Shown here: positions 49,751 to 59,525 of the stretch, piece by piece | How the letters are laid out: each line of letters begins with the position of its first letter | How positions within the stretch are numbered: position 1 is the stretch's first letter | Assembly: GCA_947467145.1 (NCBI GenBank) | Contig: CANIGJ010000004.1 | Location: 1 to 64,000, forward strand | Direction: 5' to 3' | DNA from: Rhodospirillaceae bacterium | Lineage (GTDB): Bacteria; Pseudomonadota; Alphaproteobacteria; Rhodospirillales; UBA2165 | DNA length: 64,000 nucleotides | Notes under the pieces: model-generated | Told to the model about the DNA's origin: nothing | Databases searched by the model: none | What the model saw: only the letters and a program-made list of their open reading frames with translations | Translations under genes and position numbers: made by a program

Positions 49751-51109
49751 TTAGTAAGCGTAATCCTTGAAGGCGCGGCCGGCGTCGCCGTTCCAGACAC
49801 CGTCGTAGCGCGCCAGCGCTTCATCGGCGAAGGTGATGCCGGTACGCGCGATGTTGATCAGCGGGTTGAGGAACGAACTTTCGTCCTGACCCGATGAATC
49901 GAGGCGTGCGCGATTGCGCAGGCCCTCTTGCGCGTAGGACAGCACCTCCATCGCGATATCCTGCACCGTGCGGTCGCGGAACTTGGTTTGCAAGGCTTGC
50001 ACCGGAACCTCGGCGCGCAGCTTGGCCATCTCATCGATCGACCAATCGCGCACCAGCGCGTAAGACGCATTGAGCGCGCCGTCGTCGTACATCAGGCCGG
50101 TCCAGAACGCCGGCAAGGCGCACAGATTGCTCCAATGCCCGCCGTCGGCGCCGCGCATTTCAAGGAAGCGTTTCAGGCGCACTTCGGGGAAGGCAACGGT
50201 CAGATGATCGTCCCAATCCTTGATTGTCGGCTTGTCGCCCGGCAACGCCGGCAGTTTGCCCGCCATGAAATCGCGGAAGGATTGCCCCGACGCATCGATA
50301 TATTTGCCGTCGCGATAGACGAAATACATCGGCACATCGAGCAGGTAATCGACATAACGTGCGAAGCCGAAGCCCTCTTCGAACACGAACGGCAGCATGC
50401 CGGTGCGGTCCGGATCGGTATCGGTCCAGATATGGCCGCGGAAGCTTTTGAAGCCGTTCTTCTTGCCTTCCTTGAACGGCGAATTGGCCCATAGCGCGGT
50501 GGCGATTGGCTGAAGCGCCAGCGAGGTGCGGAACATCTGCACCATGCGCGCTTCGTCGGAGAAATCGAGATTCACCTGCACGGTGCAGGTCGCCGCCATC
50601 ATGGACAGGCCGAGCTTGCCGCGCTTCGGCATATATTCGCGCATGATCTTGTAGCGGCCCTTGGGCATCCACTTGATGTCGTCGATCGACCAGGTGGGCG
50701 TGTAGCCCATGCCGAGGAAGCCGACGCGGAGTGCTTCGGCGACGCCTTTTACCTGATCGAGATGCTGCGTCGTCTCGCTGCACGTCTGATGGATGGTTTC
50801 GAGCGGAGCACCCGACAATTCGAGCTGCCCGCCCGGCTCCAACGTGATGGAGCTGCCGTCGGGTTTGGTCAGCGCGATGATGTTCTCGCCTTCGAGATAC
50901 GGCTCCCAGCCGAACGGCACGAGCGCCTTCAGGATCGCGCCGATCCCATTGGGTGCGAAATAATCGAGCGGCTTTAAGGTATCGACATCGAACACGAACT
51001 TTTCATGTTCGGTGCCAATGCGCCACTTCTCGCGCGGCTTGCAGCCTGACGCGATGTAAGCGACCAAATCTTCGATGCCGGCGATCGGCTGGTATTTGCT
51101 ATCCGGCAC
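49751..51109 (-). CDS. gshA: Glutamate-cysteine ligase (plant/alphaproteobacterial type)
   Basis: A 452-residue ATP-dependent ligase for the first step of glutathione synthesis, of the GCS2/plant-like class used by Alphaproteobacteria. Characteristic stretches include GTEHEKFVFD, LEPGGQLELSGAP, MMAATCTVQVNLDF and MRGADGG. It starts with GTG, preceded by AGGGG. RsmE lies 45 bp upstream on the same strand and is probably cotranscribed, an arrangement common in this class. Confidence 0.95.
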   Translation of the reverse strand: MPDSKYQPIAGIEDLVAYIASGCKPREKWRIGTEHEKFVFDVDTLKPLDYFAPNGIGAILKALVPFGWEPYLEGENIIALTKPDGSSITLEPGGQLELSGAPLETIHQTCSETTQHLDQVKGVAEALRVGFLGMGYTPTWSIDDIKWMPKGRYKIMREYMPKRGKLGLSMMAATCTVQVNLDFSDEARMVQMFRTSLALQPIATALWANSPFKEGKKNGFKSFRGHIWTDTDPDRTGMLPFVFEEGFGFARYVDYLLDVPMYFVYRDGKYIDASGQSFRDFMAGKLPALPGDKPTIKDWDDHLTVAFPEVRLKRFLEMRGADGGHWSNLCALPAFWTGLMYDDGALNASYALVRDWSIDEMAKLRAEVPVQALQTKFRDRTVQDIAMEVLSYAQEGLRNRARLDSSGQDESSFLNPLINIARTGITFADEALARYDGVWNGDAGRAFKDYAY

Positions 51110-51154
51110 TCAAAACCCCTAACGGCGCGGCCGCCGTTGATCCGGCAGTCCTCG

Positions 51155-51886
51155 CTAATTCCCTGCAATCGCCTGATAACAGGCAAGCGCTGCGAGGGCG
51201 GCCGTCTCGGCACGCAAGATGCGTTTCCCGAGATCGAGCGCTTTAACAAATGGGAGAATCCGCATTGCGTCAAGCTCCGATTGGTCGAAGCCGCCTTCGG
51301 GTCCGATCAGCAACGCTGCGCCCAATTCTTTGGGATGCGCCGTAAAAGCTTGCGCTATTGCAACGCCCGCGCCGGTTTCGTCGAGCAGATAGAGGCGACG
51401 ATCTGTCGGCCAGTCCATCAGCATATTCTTAAGTGGCGTCATCGCGCCGATCTCGGGCACGGTCAGGCGCGCGCATTGTTCGGCCGCTTCGGTGGCGATC
51501 GAAACCAATCGATCGCGGTTGAGCCGTTCCGAATTGGTGCGCACCGTCGTCACCGGGCAGATGCGCGCCGCCCCCAGCTCCGTCGCTTTCTCCACAATCA
51601 TCTCGAGCCGCGCGCGTTTGACGGCGGCGACGAGCAGCCACGGCCCATCTTCGGAGGTTTGTTCCAGGGTCTGGCGTTCCACCATGAACGAGCCGCCGCG
51701 CCGGTCCAGCACGGCGATGCGGGCGCGCCATTGGCCGTCGCGTCCGTTGAACAATTCGATATGATCGCCTTCGGATTGGCGCAGCACATTGCGTAGATAA
51801 TGTACGTGCTGGTCTTCCATGATAAGGGAGACGCCCGCAGTGAGCGGGGCCTGGACGAACAGTCGGATTCCGGCGCGTGAGGTCAT
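51155..51886 (-). CDS. rsmE: 16S rRNA (uracil-1498-N3)-methyltransferase
   Basis: A 243-residue SPOUT-fold methyltransferase with the knotted SAM site: LLIGPEGGF near residue 195 and LGKRILRAETAALAAL near the C-terminus. An N-terminal PUA-like region precedes it. The ATG at 51886 (MTSRAGIRLFV) is chosen over the extension to 51913, which would overlap the divergent ubiA start. Only 26 bp separate the two starts. Confidence 0.95.
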   Translation of the reverse strand: MTSRAGIRLFVQAPLTAGVSLIMEDQHVHYLRNVLRQSEGDHIELFNGRDGQWRARIAVLDRRGGSFMVERQTLEQTSEDGPWLLVAAVKRARLEMIVEKATELGAARICPVTTVRTNSERLNRDRLVSIATEAAEQCARLTVPEIGAMTPLKNMLMDWPTDRRLYLLDETGAGVAIAQAFTAHPKELGAALLIGPEGGFDQSELDAMRILPFVKALDLGKRILRAETAALAALACYQAIAGN

Positions 51887-51912
51887 GGCGATGAAAATGC
51901 TAGCATGGCGCA

Positions 51913-52836
51913 ATGGATAACACAGCCTTCAGCGATATTCCTTCGGGCAATTGGGTCGACCGGGTGCTGCCGGCGGCATGGCGGCCCTATGCGCGCATGG
52001 CGCGCTTCGATCGGCCCATCGGTACCTGGCTGTTGCTGTTCCCGGGCTGGTGGAGCGTCGCCATGGCGAGCGATATCGCTGCCGCGCCATGGATGTTCCT
52101 CTGGCTGATGGCGTTGTTCGGTATCGGCGCCATGGTGATGCGCGGTGCCGGCTGCACCTTCAACGACATCACGGACCGCGACTTCGATGCCAAGGTCGCA
52201 CGCACCGCCAACCGGCCGATCCCGTCGGGTCAGGTCAGCGTCAAGCAGGCTGTGGTCTGGATGGTCGCCTTGTCGCTGACCGGCTGCGCCGTTCTGCTGC
52301 AGTTCAATCTTTTCGCGATCCTCGTCGGCATAGCCTCGTTGGTGCTGGTCGCGATCTATCCGTTCATGAAACGCATCACCTATTGGCCGCAGTTCTTCTT
52401 AGGCCTCGCGTTCAATTGGGGCGCGTTGCTGGGGTGGGCCGCGGTGCGGGGCGAGATCGCAATGCCCGCCATCCTGCTTTATATCGCCGGCATTCTGTGG
52501 ACGCTCGGCTACGACACGATCTACGCGCATCAGGACAAGGAAGACGACGTGCTGATCGGCGTGAAATCGTCGGCGCTGGCGTTGGGTGAGGCGACGCGAC
52601 CCGGGCTTTATGTCTTTTACGCGGGCGCGATCGTGTTCACGGTTTGGTCGGGCTGGGCAGCTGGATTGGCTTGGCCGTTCTATGCGGCGTTGGCGGCCGG
52701 TGTGCTGCAACTCGCCTGGCAGGCCGCACGGATCGCACTCGACGATCCGCACGACTGCTTGGCGAAGTTCAAATCGAACCGGCTGTACGGCTGGCTGCTG
52801 CTTGGCGGGATTATCGCCGCGCAGTTGGTCGCTTAG
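51913..52836 (+). CDS. ubiA: 4-hydroxybenzoate polyprenyltransferase
   Basis: A 307-residue UbiA: about eight membrane helices with the two aspartate-rich motifs, NDITDRDFD (84-92) and YDTIYAHQDKEDD. It attaches the polyprenyl chain to 4-hydroxybenzoate in ubiquinone synthesis. A UbiD-family decarboxylase, acting later in the same pathway, lies 3.8 kb downstream. It is divergent from rsmE and converges on the class II aldolase gene. Confidence 0.96.
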   Translation: MDNTAFSDIPSGNWVDRVLPAAWRPYARMARFDRPIGTWLLLFPGWWSVAMASDIAAAPWMFLWLMALFGIGAMVMRGAGCTFNDITDRDFDAKVARTANRPIPSGQVSVKQAVVWMVALSLTGCAVLLQFNLFAILVGIASLVLVAIYPFMKRITYWPQFFLGLAFNWGALLGWAAVRGEIAMPAILLYIAGILWTLGYDTIYAHQDKEDDVLIGVKSSALALGEATRPGLYVFYAGAIVFTVWSGWAAGLAWPFYAALAAGVLQLAWQAARIALDDPHDCLAKFKSNRLYGWLLLGGIIAAQLVA

Positions 52837-52846
52837 AGGCTGACGC

Positions 52847-53572
52847 TTATAAGCTAACCCCGGCGCGCGCCATCAAGGTTTCCCAGGCGCGGTTGTGCTT
52901 GCCTTTGCCGCCTTCGTTCTGCGAGCCGGGCGCGGTGAGCTCGCCGGGATGCAGGTATTTCACCTGACCGTTGCCGATCATCAGCGCCTGCAGCAGGATG
53001 CGCGCATTCACCATCGTATAGACGGCGGTCTGCACGGCGTCGGCGATCGAGATGCCGGCGATGGCGCAACCATGCCCGCGCATCAGCACGACGCGGCCCT
53101 TGCCCAGGCTCTGGGCGAGATCGCGGCCGTGATCGTTGTTGGACACCAGCAGATCGGTATCGCCGAACTTGTCGTGGATGTCCCAGACCGGCGCGATGTC
53201 CTTCATGCGCCGCGCCGAATGCAGCACGGGTCGTAACGGCACGTCGGTAATAGTGAAGGGGATCACGTCGTAGGCGTGGTTGTGCACGACCGAATTGATC
53301 TCGGGATGCATCTCGTAGATCGAGCCGTGGATCGGCCGTTCGATATATTTCGAGCGGTTGTCCGATTTGTCGACGGCCGTGCTGTCGAGGTTGAACGCCA
53401 TGATGTCGTCGGGTTCGACGAACTCCGGGCTTTTGGAAACCGACAACAGATATTTGGTCGGATCGTCCGGATGACGCACGCTGATATGGCCGTAGGCATC
53501 GACCACGCCTTCATGCGCCAGGATGCGGTTGGCCCCGGCCAGCTCCCGGGTGAGGGCTTTAAGATCGCTCAT
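52847..53572 (-). CDS. Class II aldolase/adducin family protein
   Basis: A 241-residue zinc-dependent aldolase-fold protein. Expected ligands and catalytic acid are E87, H97, H99 (VVHNHAYD) and H167 (MRGHGCA). Members cleave sugar phosphates or decarboxylate hydroxy-acids; the substrate here is unknown. GGGAG precedes the ATG. The third Bug receptor gene starts upstream but converges in the same direction, its stop region 21 bp before the aldolase start region is noted as minus-strand neighbour order receptor-then-aldolase. Confidence 0.88.
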   Translation of the reverse strand: MSDLKALTRELAGANRILAHEGVVDAYGHISVRHPDDPTKYLLSVSKSPEFVEPDDIMAFNLDSTAVDKSDNRSKYIERPIHGSIYEMHPEINSVVHNHAYDVIPFTITDVPLRPVLHSARRMKDIAPVWDIHDKFGDTDLLVSNNDHGRDLAQSLGKGRVVLMRGHGCAIAGISIADAVQTAVYTMVNARILLQALMIGNGQVKYLHPGELTAPGSQNEGGKGKHNRAWETLMARAGVSL

Positions 53573-53593
53573 GTTCTTGTACTCCCGTTTTGA

Positions 53594-54616
53594 TTACGTG
53601 CGTCCAGTGGCGGCCTTTAGTTTCTCGACCGTCTCGGGCTTCATCTTCATCATGCTCTCGACGAAATCCTGAATTTCCTTGCCGCTGACATAGGTGACGT
53701 CGAATTTAGCGCGCGACGTTTCCTCGACGAACTTTGGATCCTTGATCGTGTCTTCGTAGGCCTTGGCGAGGGCTGCCAAGCGAGCCGGCGGTACGCCCGG
53801 CGGGGCGACGAAGGCGCGATCCTCGATGCCCGATTGCACGAAGGTGAGGATCTGTTTTTCTTCGTCGTTGCGCGCGAACTCGCTGAGCAGCGGCGTGTTC
53901 GGCATATCGGCGGAGCGTTTGGACGACAGCTGTACGAGATGGGCGAGCTTGCCGTCGGCCAGCCATTCCGGCTTTGCCGTCTTCCAGCCTTCGAATTGGC
54001 CGCAGAAGCCATCCACTTCGCCGCGCTCCATGGCGAGGCGGATCTGCGAGCCGCCGCCGTAACCCGGCACGATCTTGAATTTGGTGCCGAGCAGATTGTT
54101 CATCAAAAGCGGGTTGGTATAGGTGTTCGAGCCGGTGTCGATGGCGCCGATGACCAGTTCCTTGGTTTTGGCTTCTTCGAGCGTCGTCGCGGGCGCGGTC
54201 TTCAACACGGTGCAATCGTTGACCGCTTCGCCCCAACCGCCCAGCCAATGGAACTTGGCCGGATCGTAGAGCGTGTTGCCTTCACCTAGAATGAAGCGTT
54301 TGGCGAGGCCGGAATTCGGTGTGAGGACGACCGTGCCGTCCTTGGGGGCGACGTTGTAGACGTTGTTGATGGCGATTAATCCACCGGCGCCGACCTGATG
54401 CTGCACGATGACGTTTGGCTTGCCCGGGATGTGGTTGCCGAGATGCGTCGCCAAAACTTGCGCGAACTGCGAATAGACGCCGCCGGCGGCCACGCCGACA
54501 TAAATGGTGACGGTTTTGCCTTTATAGAAATCAGCGACCGCGTTCTGCGCCTGGGCGGGCGAAATGACGAATAATGCCGCGATCAGTGCGATTGCCGTTG
54601 AAATGCGCAGACGCAT
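53594..54616 (-). CDS. Bug/TctC-family periplasmic solute receptor (3)
   Basis: A 340-residue receptor with a signal peptide ending near residue 23 (PAQAQN) and the YKGKTVTIYVG opening of the family. It is related to, but clearly more distant than, the tandem pair at 14901 and 15989: the glycine-rich loop is AAGGVYSQF and the ligand loop HQVGAGGLIAINN. GGGAGGA precedes the ATG. It is followed on the minus strand, after 21 bp, by the class II aldolase gene, so uptake and use of an organic acid are probably linked. No membrane subunits nearby. Confidence 0.88.
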   Translation of the reverse strand: MRLRISTAIALIAALFVISPAQAQNAVADFYKGKTVTIYVGVAAGGVYSQFAQVLATHLGNHIPGKPNVIVQHQVGAGGLIAINNVYNVAPKDGTVVLTPNSGLAKRFILGEGNTLYDPAKFHWLGGWGEAVNDCTVLKTAPATTLEEAKTKELVIGAIDTGSNTYTNPLLMNNLLGTKFKIVPGYGGGSQIRLAMERGEVDGFCGQFEGWKTAKPEWLADGKLAHLVQLSSKRSADMPNTPLLSEFARNDEEKQILTFVQSGIEDRAFVAPPGVPPARLAALAKAYEDTIKDPKFVEETSRAKFDVTYVSGKEIQDFVESMMKMKPETVEKLKAATGRT

Positions 54617-54701
54617 AAAATCCTCCCGCCTCGTTGCGATTTTTATCGGTCGCGACGGTAGCGGATCAGGTTCGGTCCGTACAGATGGGTTGAGGTACTA
54701 T

Positions 54702-56489
54702 CTAAGCCGCTTGGCCGAGATACGGCTTGAGGTCGACCTCGTCGATCTGGTCGGGCAGCAGGAAGCGCTCGGCATATTGCCGATAGACGCCCGATTCCAG
54801 GAACAGCTTGAAGAGATCGGGATCGATATGCTGGTCCTTCACCATGAAGCCCATGATCTTGATCGATTCAGAGAGCTTCTTGGGCGCCTTGTAAGGCCGG
54901 TCGGCCGCGGTCAGCGCCTCGAAGATATCGGCGATCGCCATGATGCGCGCCGGGATCGACATCTGGTCTTTGGTCAGGCGGCGCGGATAGCCGGTGCCGT
55001 CCAGCTTTTCGTGATGCCCGCCGGCATATTCGGGCACGCGGCGCAGATGGCGCGGGAAGGGCAGCGCTTCCAGCATGATGATGGTCTGCACGATGTGGTC
55101 GTTGATCTTGTAGCGGTCTTCTTCGGTCAGGGTGCCGCGTCCGATCGACAGATTGTAGACCTCGCCGAGATTGAACTTGTGTTCGGGGACTTTCATCTTG
55201 AAGCCCCACTTGTTGTCGGGCGGCACGAGATCGTGCCCTTCACGGATGACGATGTGGTCGGCACGGTCCTGCAGCAGCGGCACGACCACCGGCAAGGCCA
55301 CTTCCGGCTCGCGCTCCTTGCGCTTCTTCTCGTCGTAGGAAATGCCGATGCGATCCGACAAGGTGCGCGTCCAGGTGCGCTGGGCGATCTGCTTCAGCCG
55401 TTCGACTTTTTCCGGCGCCATGAATTCGCCGCCGACATTGCATTCGCCGACAAAGGCGAACTCTTCGTTCAGCGCGGCGATCTCGGCGTCAAAGGTGGCC
55501 TTCAAGGTCGCGTCGTCGCCGCTCGCAAGCCGCGCCTTCAGGTAATTAATCTCGGCGTCGCGTTTCAGCACCTCGAAGCGCATGCGCACTTCGTGGATGC
55601 GGTCATAGATGGTTTCGAGCTTGGTCGCCTTGTCGACGACATATTCCGGCGTCGTAACCTTGCCGCAATCGTGCAGCCAGCCCGCGATATGCAGTTCGTA
55701 CCATTCGGCCTCGGTCAGGTCGAAATCCTGATAGAGCCCTTCCTTGGAATCGCACGCCGCGCGCGTCAGCATCTTGGTCAGCTCAGGCACGCGTTGGCAG
55801 TGGCCGCCGGTATAGGGCGACTTGGCGTCGATCGCGCCGGCCATCAGCTCGATGAAGGCATCGAGCAGCTGTTTCTGCGCTTCGAGCAGCATCTGGTTGT
55901 CGATGGACACGGCGGCCTGCGACGCCAGCGCGTCGATCAGCGGCAGGACATCGCGATCGAAGGCGATCATCTCGTTCGTCTTCGGATCCTTCGCATTGAT
56001 CAGCTGCATGACGCCGATGACGTAGCCTTCGTGGTTCTTCAGCGGAACCGTGAGGAAGGATTGCGAGCGGTAGCCGGTGGAGGAATCGAACCGCTTGGTG
56101 CCGGAAAAATCGAATTCGTTGGACGTATAGGCGTCCGCGATGTCGATCACCTCGCCGGTGATGGCGGCGCAGGAGGCGACATTGTTCATGTTGGGCGAAC
56201 CCGCCTCGTTGAACAGCTTCACTGGGGGGAAATTGATCTCCTTACCGGTGGTGCCGCCCATGGCGATGTTCAACGTGTCGTTGCGCACGATCTGGAAGCT
56301 AAGCTCCTCTTCGCCGTTTTTGAGATACAGGGTCCCGCCATCCGCGTTGGTGAAGGCCTTGGCCTCCAGCAGGATCAGTTCCATCAGCCGCGCGTGATTG
56401 CGCTCGGCCGACAGTGCGATGCCGAGATCGATCAGGCGGCGATAGGCGCTTGCCCCTGTATTGTCCGGTTCGGTCGTTGACGTATCCAT
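54702..56489 (-). CDS. GAF/HD-GYP cyclic-di-GMP phosphodiesterase-like protein
   Basis: A 595-residue cytoplasmic protein with an N-terminal GAF domain (about 15-200) and an HD-GYP domain. Metal and catalytic residues are present: H273-D274 in LHDCGK, H492-H493-E494 and D497, and the GYP at 500-502 ([13 protein letters not shown]). HD-GYP enzymes hydrolyse cyclic di-GMP. About 215 residues separate HD from HHE, some 150 more than usual, forming a helical then beta-rich insertion (about 300-450). The ATG at 56489 has GAAGG upstream; the frame extends to 56570 without support. It is divergent from the ubiD-family gene. Confidence 0.9.
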   Translation of the reverse strand: MDTSTTEPDNTGASAYRRLIDLGIALSAERNHARLMELILLEAKAFTNADGGTLYLKNGEEELSFQIVRNDTLNIAMGGTTGKEINFPPVKLFNEAGSPNMNNVASCAAITGEVIDIADAYTSNEFDFSGTKRFDSSTGYRSQSFLTVPLKNHEGYVIGVMQLINAKDPKTNEMIAFDRDVLPLIDALASQAAVSIDNQMLLEAQKQLLDAFIELMAGAIDAKSPYTGGHCQRVPELTKMLTRAACDSKEGLYQDFDLTEAEWYELHIAGWLHDCGKVTTPEYVVDKATKLETIYDRIHEVRMRFEVLKRDAEINYLKARLASGDDATLKATFDAEIAALNEEFAFVGECNVGGEFMAPEKVERLKQIAQRTWTRTLSDRIGISYDEKKRKEREPEVALPVVVPLLQDRADHIVIREGHDLVPPDNKWGFKMKVPEHKFNLGEVYNLSIGRGTLTEEDRYKINDHIVQTIIMLEALPFPRHLRRVPEYAGGHHEKLDGTGYPRRLTKDQMSIPARIMAIADIFEALTAADRPYKAPKKLSESIKIMGFMVKDQHIDPDLFKLFLESGVYRQYAERFLLPDQIDEVDLKPYLGQAA

Positions 56490-56617
56490 GGCCCTTCGTC
56501 CCCTTGTTGAGGAACGCCCATATCCAGCAATTGGGCCAGGGTAGCGGGTGTTGCCTATGCGTTGCAACAAACCCTCCAGCCCCTCATTGTGCGGTCCAGC
56601 GAAGGACCGGGCCCCTC

Positions 56618-58138
56618 ATGGCATTCAAAAACTTACGTCAATTCATGTCTCACCTGGAGGCCAGGGGCGACCTCAAGCGCGTCTCGGCCCCCGTTTCGCC
56701 GGTCCTTGAAATGACCGAGATTCAGACCCGTTTGCTGGCCGAACAGGGCCCCGCCGTGCTGTTCGAGAACGTCGTCGATGCCCAGGGTAAGCGCTATCCG
56801 CACCCGGTTCTGGTCAATCTGTTCGGCACCATTCCCAGGGTCGCGGCCGGCATGGGGCGCGCGCCCGAGACCTTGCGCGATCTGGGCAAGATGATGGCCT
56901 TCCTGCGCCAGCCCGAGCCGCCGGGCGGTTGGCGCGAAGCCCTCGAAATGCTGCCGCTGCTCAAAACCGCCATGGCGATGAAGCCGAAAACCGTCTCCGC
57001 GGCCCCCTGCCAGGAGGTTATCTGGCGCGGCGCGGACATCGATCTGGCCAAACTGCCGATCCAGACCTGCTGGCCGGGCGAGCCGGCCCCTCTGATCACC
57101 TGGCCCTTGGTGGTGACGCGCGATCCGGCGCGGCCCTCCGACACCGACGGCGACAACGGCTTCAATCTCGGCATCTACCGCATGCAGGTGACGGGCAAGG
57201 ATACGACCCTGATGCGCTGGCTTGCCCATCGCGGGGGTGCGCAGCATTACGCTCGCCACCGTGAAGGCAAACGCGAACCGCTACCTGTCGCCTGCGTGAT
57301 CGGCGCCGATCCGGCGACCATGTTGGCCGCCGTCGCCCCCGTGCCGGAAAGCATGAGCGAATATCAGTTCGCCGGCTTGCTGGCCGGCGAACGCGTTGCC
57401 CTGACCGATTGCGTGAGCGTGCCGCTGAAGGTTCCGGCCGAGGCCGAGATCGTCATCGAAGGCTATGTGTCGCTCGACGAGATGGGGCCCGAAGGTCCCT
57501 ACGGCGATCACACCGGCTATTATAATTCGGTCGAGACCTTTCCCGTCTTTAAGATCAGCGCGATCACCATGCGCAAGGATGCGGTGTATCTGTCGACCTT
57601 CACCGGCCGTCCGCCGGACGAGCCGTCGGTGCTCGGTCAGGCCTTCAACGAGATCTTCATTCCGCTCCTGCAGCAGCAGTTTCCCGAGATCGTCGATTTC
57701 TGGCTGCCGCCCGAAGCTTGCTCCTATCGCATCGCGGTGGTGTCGATCCGCAAGGGTTACCCCGGTCATGCCAAACGCGTGATGATGGGCGTGTGGTCTT
57801 ATCTGCGCCAATTTCTGTATACGAAAATGGTCATCGTCGTGGATGACGATATCGACGTGCGCAACTGGGCCGATGTCGCCTGGGCGATGGCGACGCGCAT
57901 GGATCCGGCGCGCGACACGACCATCATCGAAGGTACGCCGATCGATTATCTCGATTTCGCGAGCCCGGACTCCGGCCTCGGCGGCAAGATCGGCATCGAT
58001 GCGACGACGAAAGTTCCGCCCGAAACCAGCCGCGAATGGGGCCGCACGATCCGTATGTCCGACGAAGTGATTGCACGGATCGATCAACTATGGTCGCAAT
58101 TGGGTCTCCCCGGCTCCGGCAAGGCGATTTGGAAATAG
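56618..58138 (+). CDS. ubiD: UbiD-family decarboxylase
   Basis: A 506-residue prenylated-FMN-dependent decarboxylase, most like 3-polyprenyl-4-hydroxybenzoate decarboxylase of ubiquinone synthesis. Conserved stretches are [37 protein letters not shown] and [16 protein letters not shown]. The ATG at 56618 begins the conserved MAFKNLRQF; the frame continues upstream only into the HD-GYP gene region. GAAGGA lies a little far upstream. The UbiX flavin prenyltransferase it needs is not in the window. tldE starts 4 bp after the stop. Confidence 0.92.
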   Translation: MAFKNLRQFMSHLEARGDLKRVSAPVSPVLEMTEIQTRLLAEQGPAVLFENVVDAQGKRYPHPVLVNLFGTIPRVAAGMGRAPETLRDLGKMMAFLRQPEPPGGWREALEMLPLLKTAMAMKPKTVSAAPCQEVIWRGADIDLAKLPIQTCWPGEPAPLITWPLVVTRDPARPSDTDGDNGFNLGIYRMQVTGKDTTLMRWLAHRGGAQHYARHREGKREPLPVACVIGADPATMLAAVAPVPESMSEYQFAGLLAGERVALTDCVSVPLKVPAEAEIVIEGYVSLDEMGPEGPYGDHTGYYNSVETFPVFKISAITMRKDAVYLSTFTGRPPDEPSVLGQAFNEIFIPLLQQQFPEIVDFWLPPEACSYRIAVVSIRKGYPGHAKRVMMGVWSYLRQFLYTKMVIVVDDDIDVRNWADVAWAMATRMDPARDTTIIEGTPIDYLDFASPDSGLGGKIGIDATTKVPPETSREWGRTIRMSDEVIARIDQLWSQLGLPGSGKAIWK

Positions 58139-58142
58139 TTTG

Positions 58143-59480
58143 ATGATCAAAGACGCGTCCAACCTGCTCAACGATCTGCTCGCCAAGGCGAAAAAAGCCG
58201 GCGCGGATTCGGGCGATGCGGTCTATGTGTGTTCGTCGTCGCTTAGCGTGGCGCAGCGTTTGGCGCAGCCGGAAAAGCTCGAACGGTCGGAAAATTCCGA
58301 CATCGGTCTGCGTGTGTTCGTCGGCAAGCGTCAGGCGATCGTCTCGACATCGGATTTCTCGACCGAGACCTTGGATGAAGTTGTGGCGCGCGCCGTCGCG
58401 ATGGCGAAGGTCGTGCCCGAAGATCCGCATTGCGGTCTGGCCGATCCCGCCGAACTCGCGACGAAGGTGCCCGAGCTTGATATCTACGACCCAAGCGAGC
58501 CGACCGCCGAAACATTGATCGATTGGGCCAACCGCGCCGAGGATGCCGCGCGCGGCGTCGATGGCGTCAGCAATTCCGAAGGTGCCGAAGCCGGCTGGGG
58601 ACGTGCGGTGGTCACCGTCACCGCGACCAACGGCTTTTCGCACACCTATTCCAGCTCGCACTTTTCGTTGAGCGCCGCCGTGCTCGCGGGCACCGGCACG
58701 GGCATGGAGCGCGACTACGATTATACCGGCGCGGTCTATGCCAAGGATCTGATGGCGCCAGAAGATGTCGGCCGCAGCGCAGGTGCCCGCGCCGTCAAAC
58801 GGCTCAATCCCCGTAAAACCGGTTCGGGTCAATTTCCGATCATTTACGATCCGCGCGTCGCGCGCAGCCTGGTCAGTCATTTCGCCAATGCGGTGAACGG
58901 CGCGGCCATCGCGCGCTCGACGAGTTTCCTGAAAGACAGCATGGGCGAGGCGGTGTTCGGCCCGCACATCACCATCATCGACGATCCGCACCGCCAGCGC
59001 GGTCTGCGCTCCAAGCCGTTCGACGGCGAAGGGGTGGCCAATGTGCGGCGCAAGGTGATTGATGCCGGCAAGCTCACCACCTGGTTTCTCGATCTGCGCT
59101 CGGCGCGTCAGCTGAACCTGAAATCGACCGGGCATGCGTCCCGTTCGTCCGGCTCGCCGCCGACGCCATCGGCCACGAACCTCTATCTGGAGCCGGGCAA
59201 GCTCGATCCGGCCGGCCTGATGGCCGATATCAAGGAAGGCATCTACGTCACCGAACTGATCGGCTTCGGGGTCAACGGCCTGACCGGCGATTATTCGCGC
59301 GGTGCGGCCGGCTTCTGGATCGAAAACGGCCAGATCGCCTACCCTGTGAGCGAGATCACAATCGCCGGCAACCTCAAGGACATGTTCCAGAACCTGTCCC
59401 AGGCCAATGACCTCACTTTCCGCTACGGCGTTGATTCTCCTACGATTCGTGTCGATGGGATGACGGTCGCGGGTCGGTAG
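58143..59480 (+). CDS. pmbA: TldE/PmbA subunit of the TldD/TldE protease
   Basis: A 445-residue TldE, the non-zinc-binding partner of TldD. It shares the fold but lacks the HExxxH motif, as expected; FGVNGLTGDYSRGAAGFWIENG and TIAGNLKDMF are typical of the family's C-terminus. It follows ubiD by 4 bp. The frame extends upstream to 58071 inside ubiD but the ATG at 58143 fits the family N-terminus. TldD is encoded separately at 43522. Confidence 0.95.
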   Translation: MIKDASNLLNDLLAKAKKAGADSGDAVYVCSSSLSVAQRLAQPEKLERSENSDIGLRVFVGKRQAIVSTSDFSTETLDEVVARAVAMAKVVPEDPHCGLADPAELATKVPELDIYDPSEPTAETLIDWANRAEDAARGVDGVSNSEGAEAGWGRAVVTVTATNGFSHTYSSSHFSLSAAVLAGTGTGMERDYDYTGAVYAKDLMAPEDVGRSAGARAVKRLNPRKTGSGQFPIIYDPRVARSLVSHFANAVNGAAIARSTSFLKDSMGEAVFGPHITIIDDPHRQRGLRSKPFDGEGVANVRRKVIDAGKLTTWFLDLRSARQLNLKSTGHASRSSGSPPTPSATNLYLEPGKLDPAGLMADIKEGIYVTELIGFGVNGLTGDYSRGAAGFWIENGQIAYPVSEITIAGNLKDMFQNLSQANDLTFRYGVDSPTIRVDGMTVAGR

Positions 59481-59525
59481 AGATATTAACTCCTTGGGTT
59501 TATACCCCTGGGCTAACCTGTTAAG

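Noticed and set aside
54564..56480. A 638-codon open frame antisense to the HD-GYP gene
   Set aside because: The minus strand carries GAF and HD-GYP motifs with catalytic residues; the plus frame has none.
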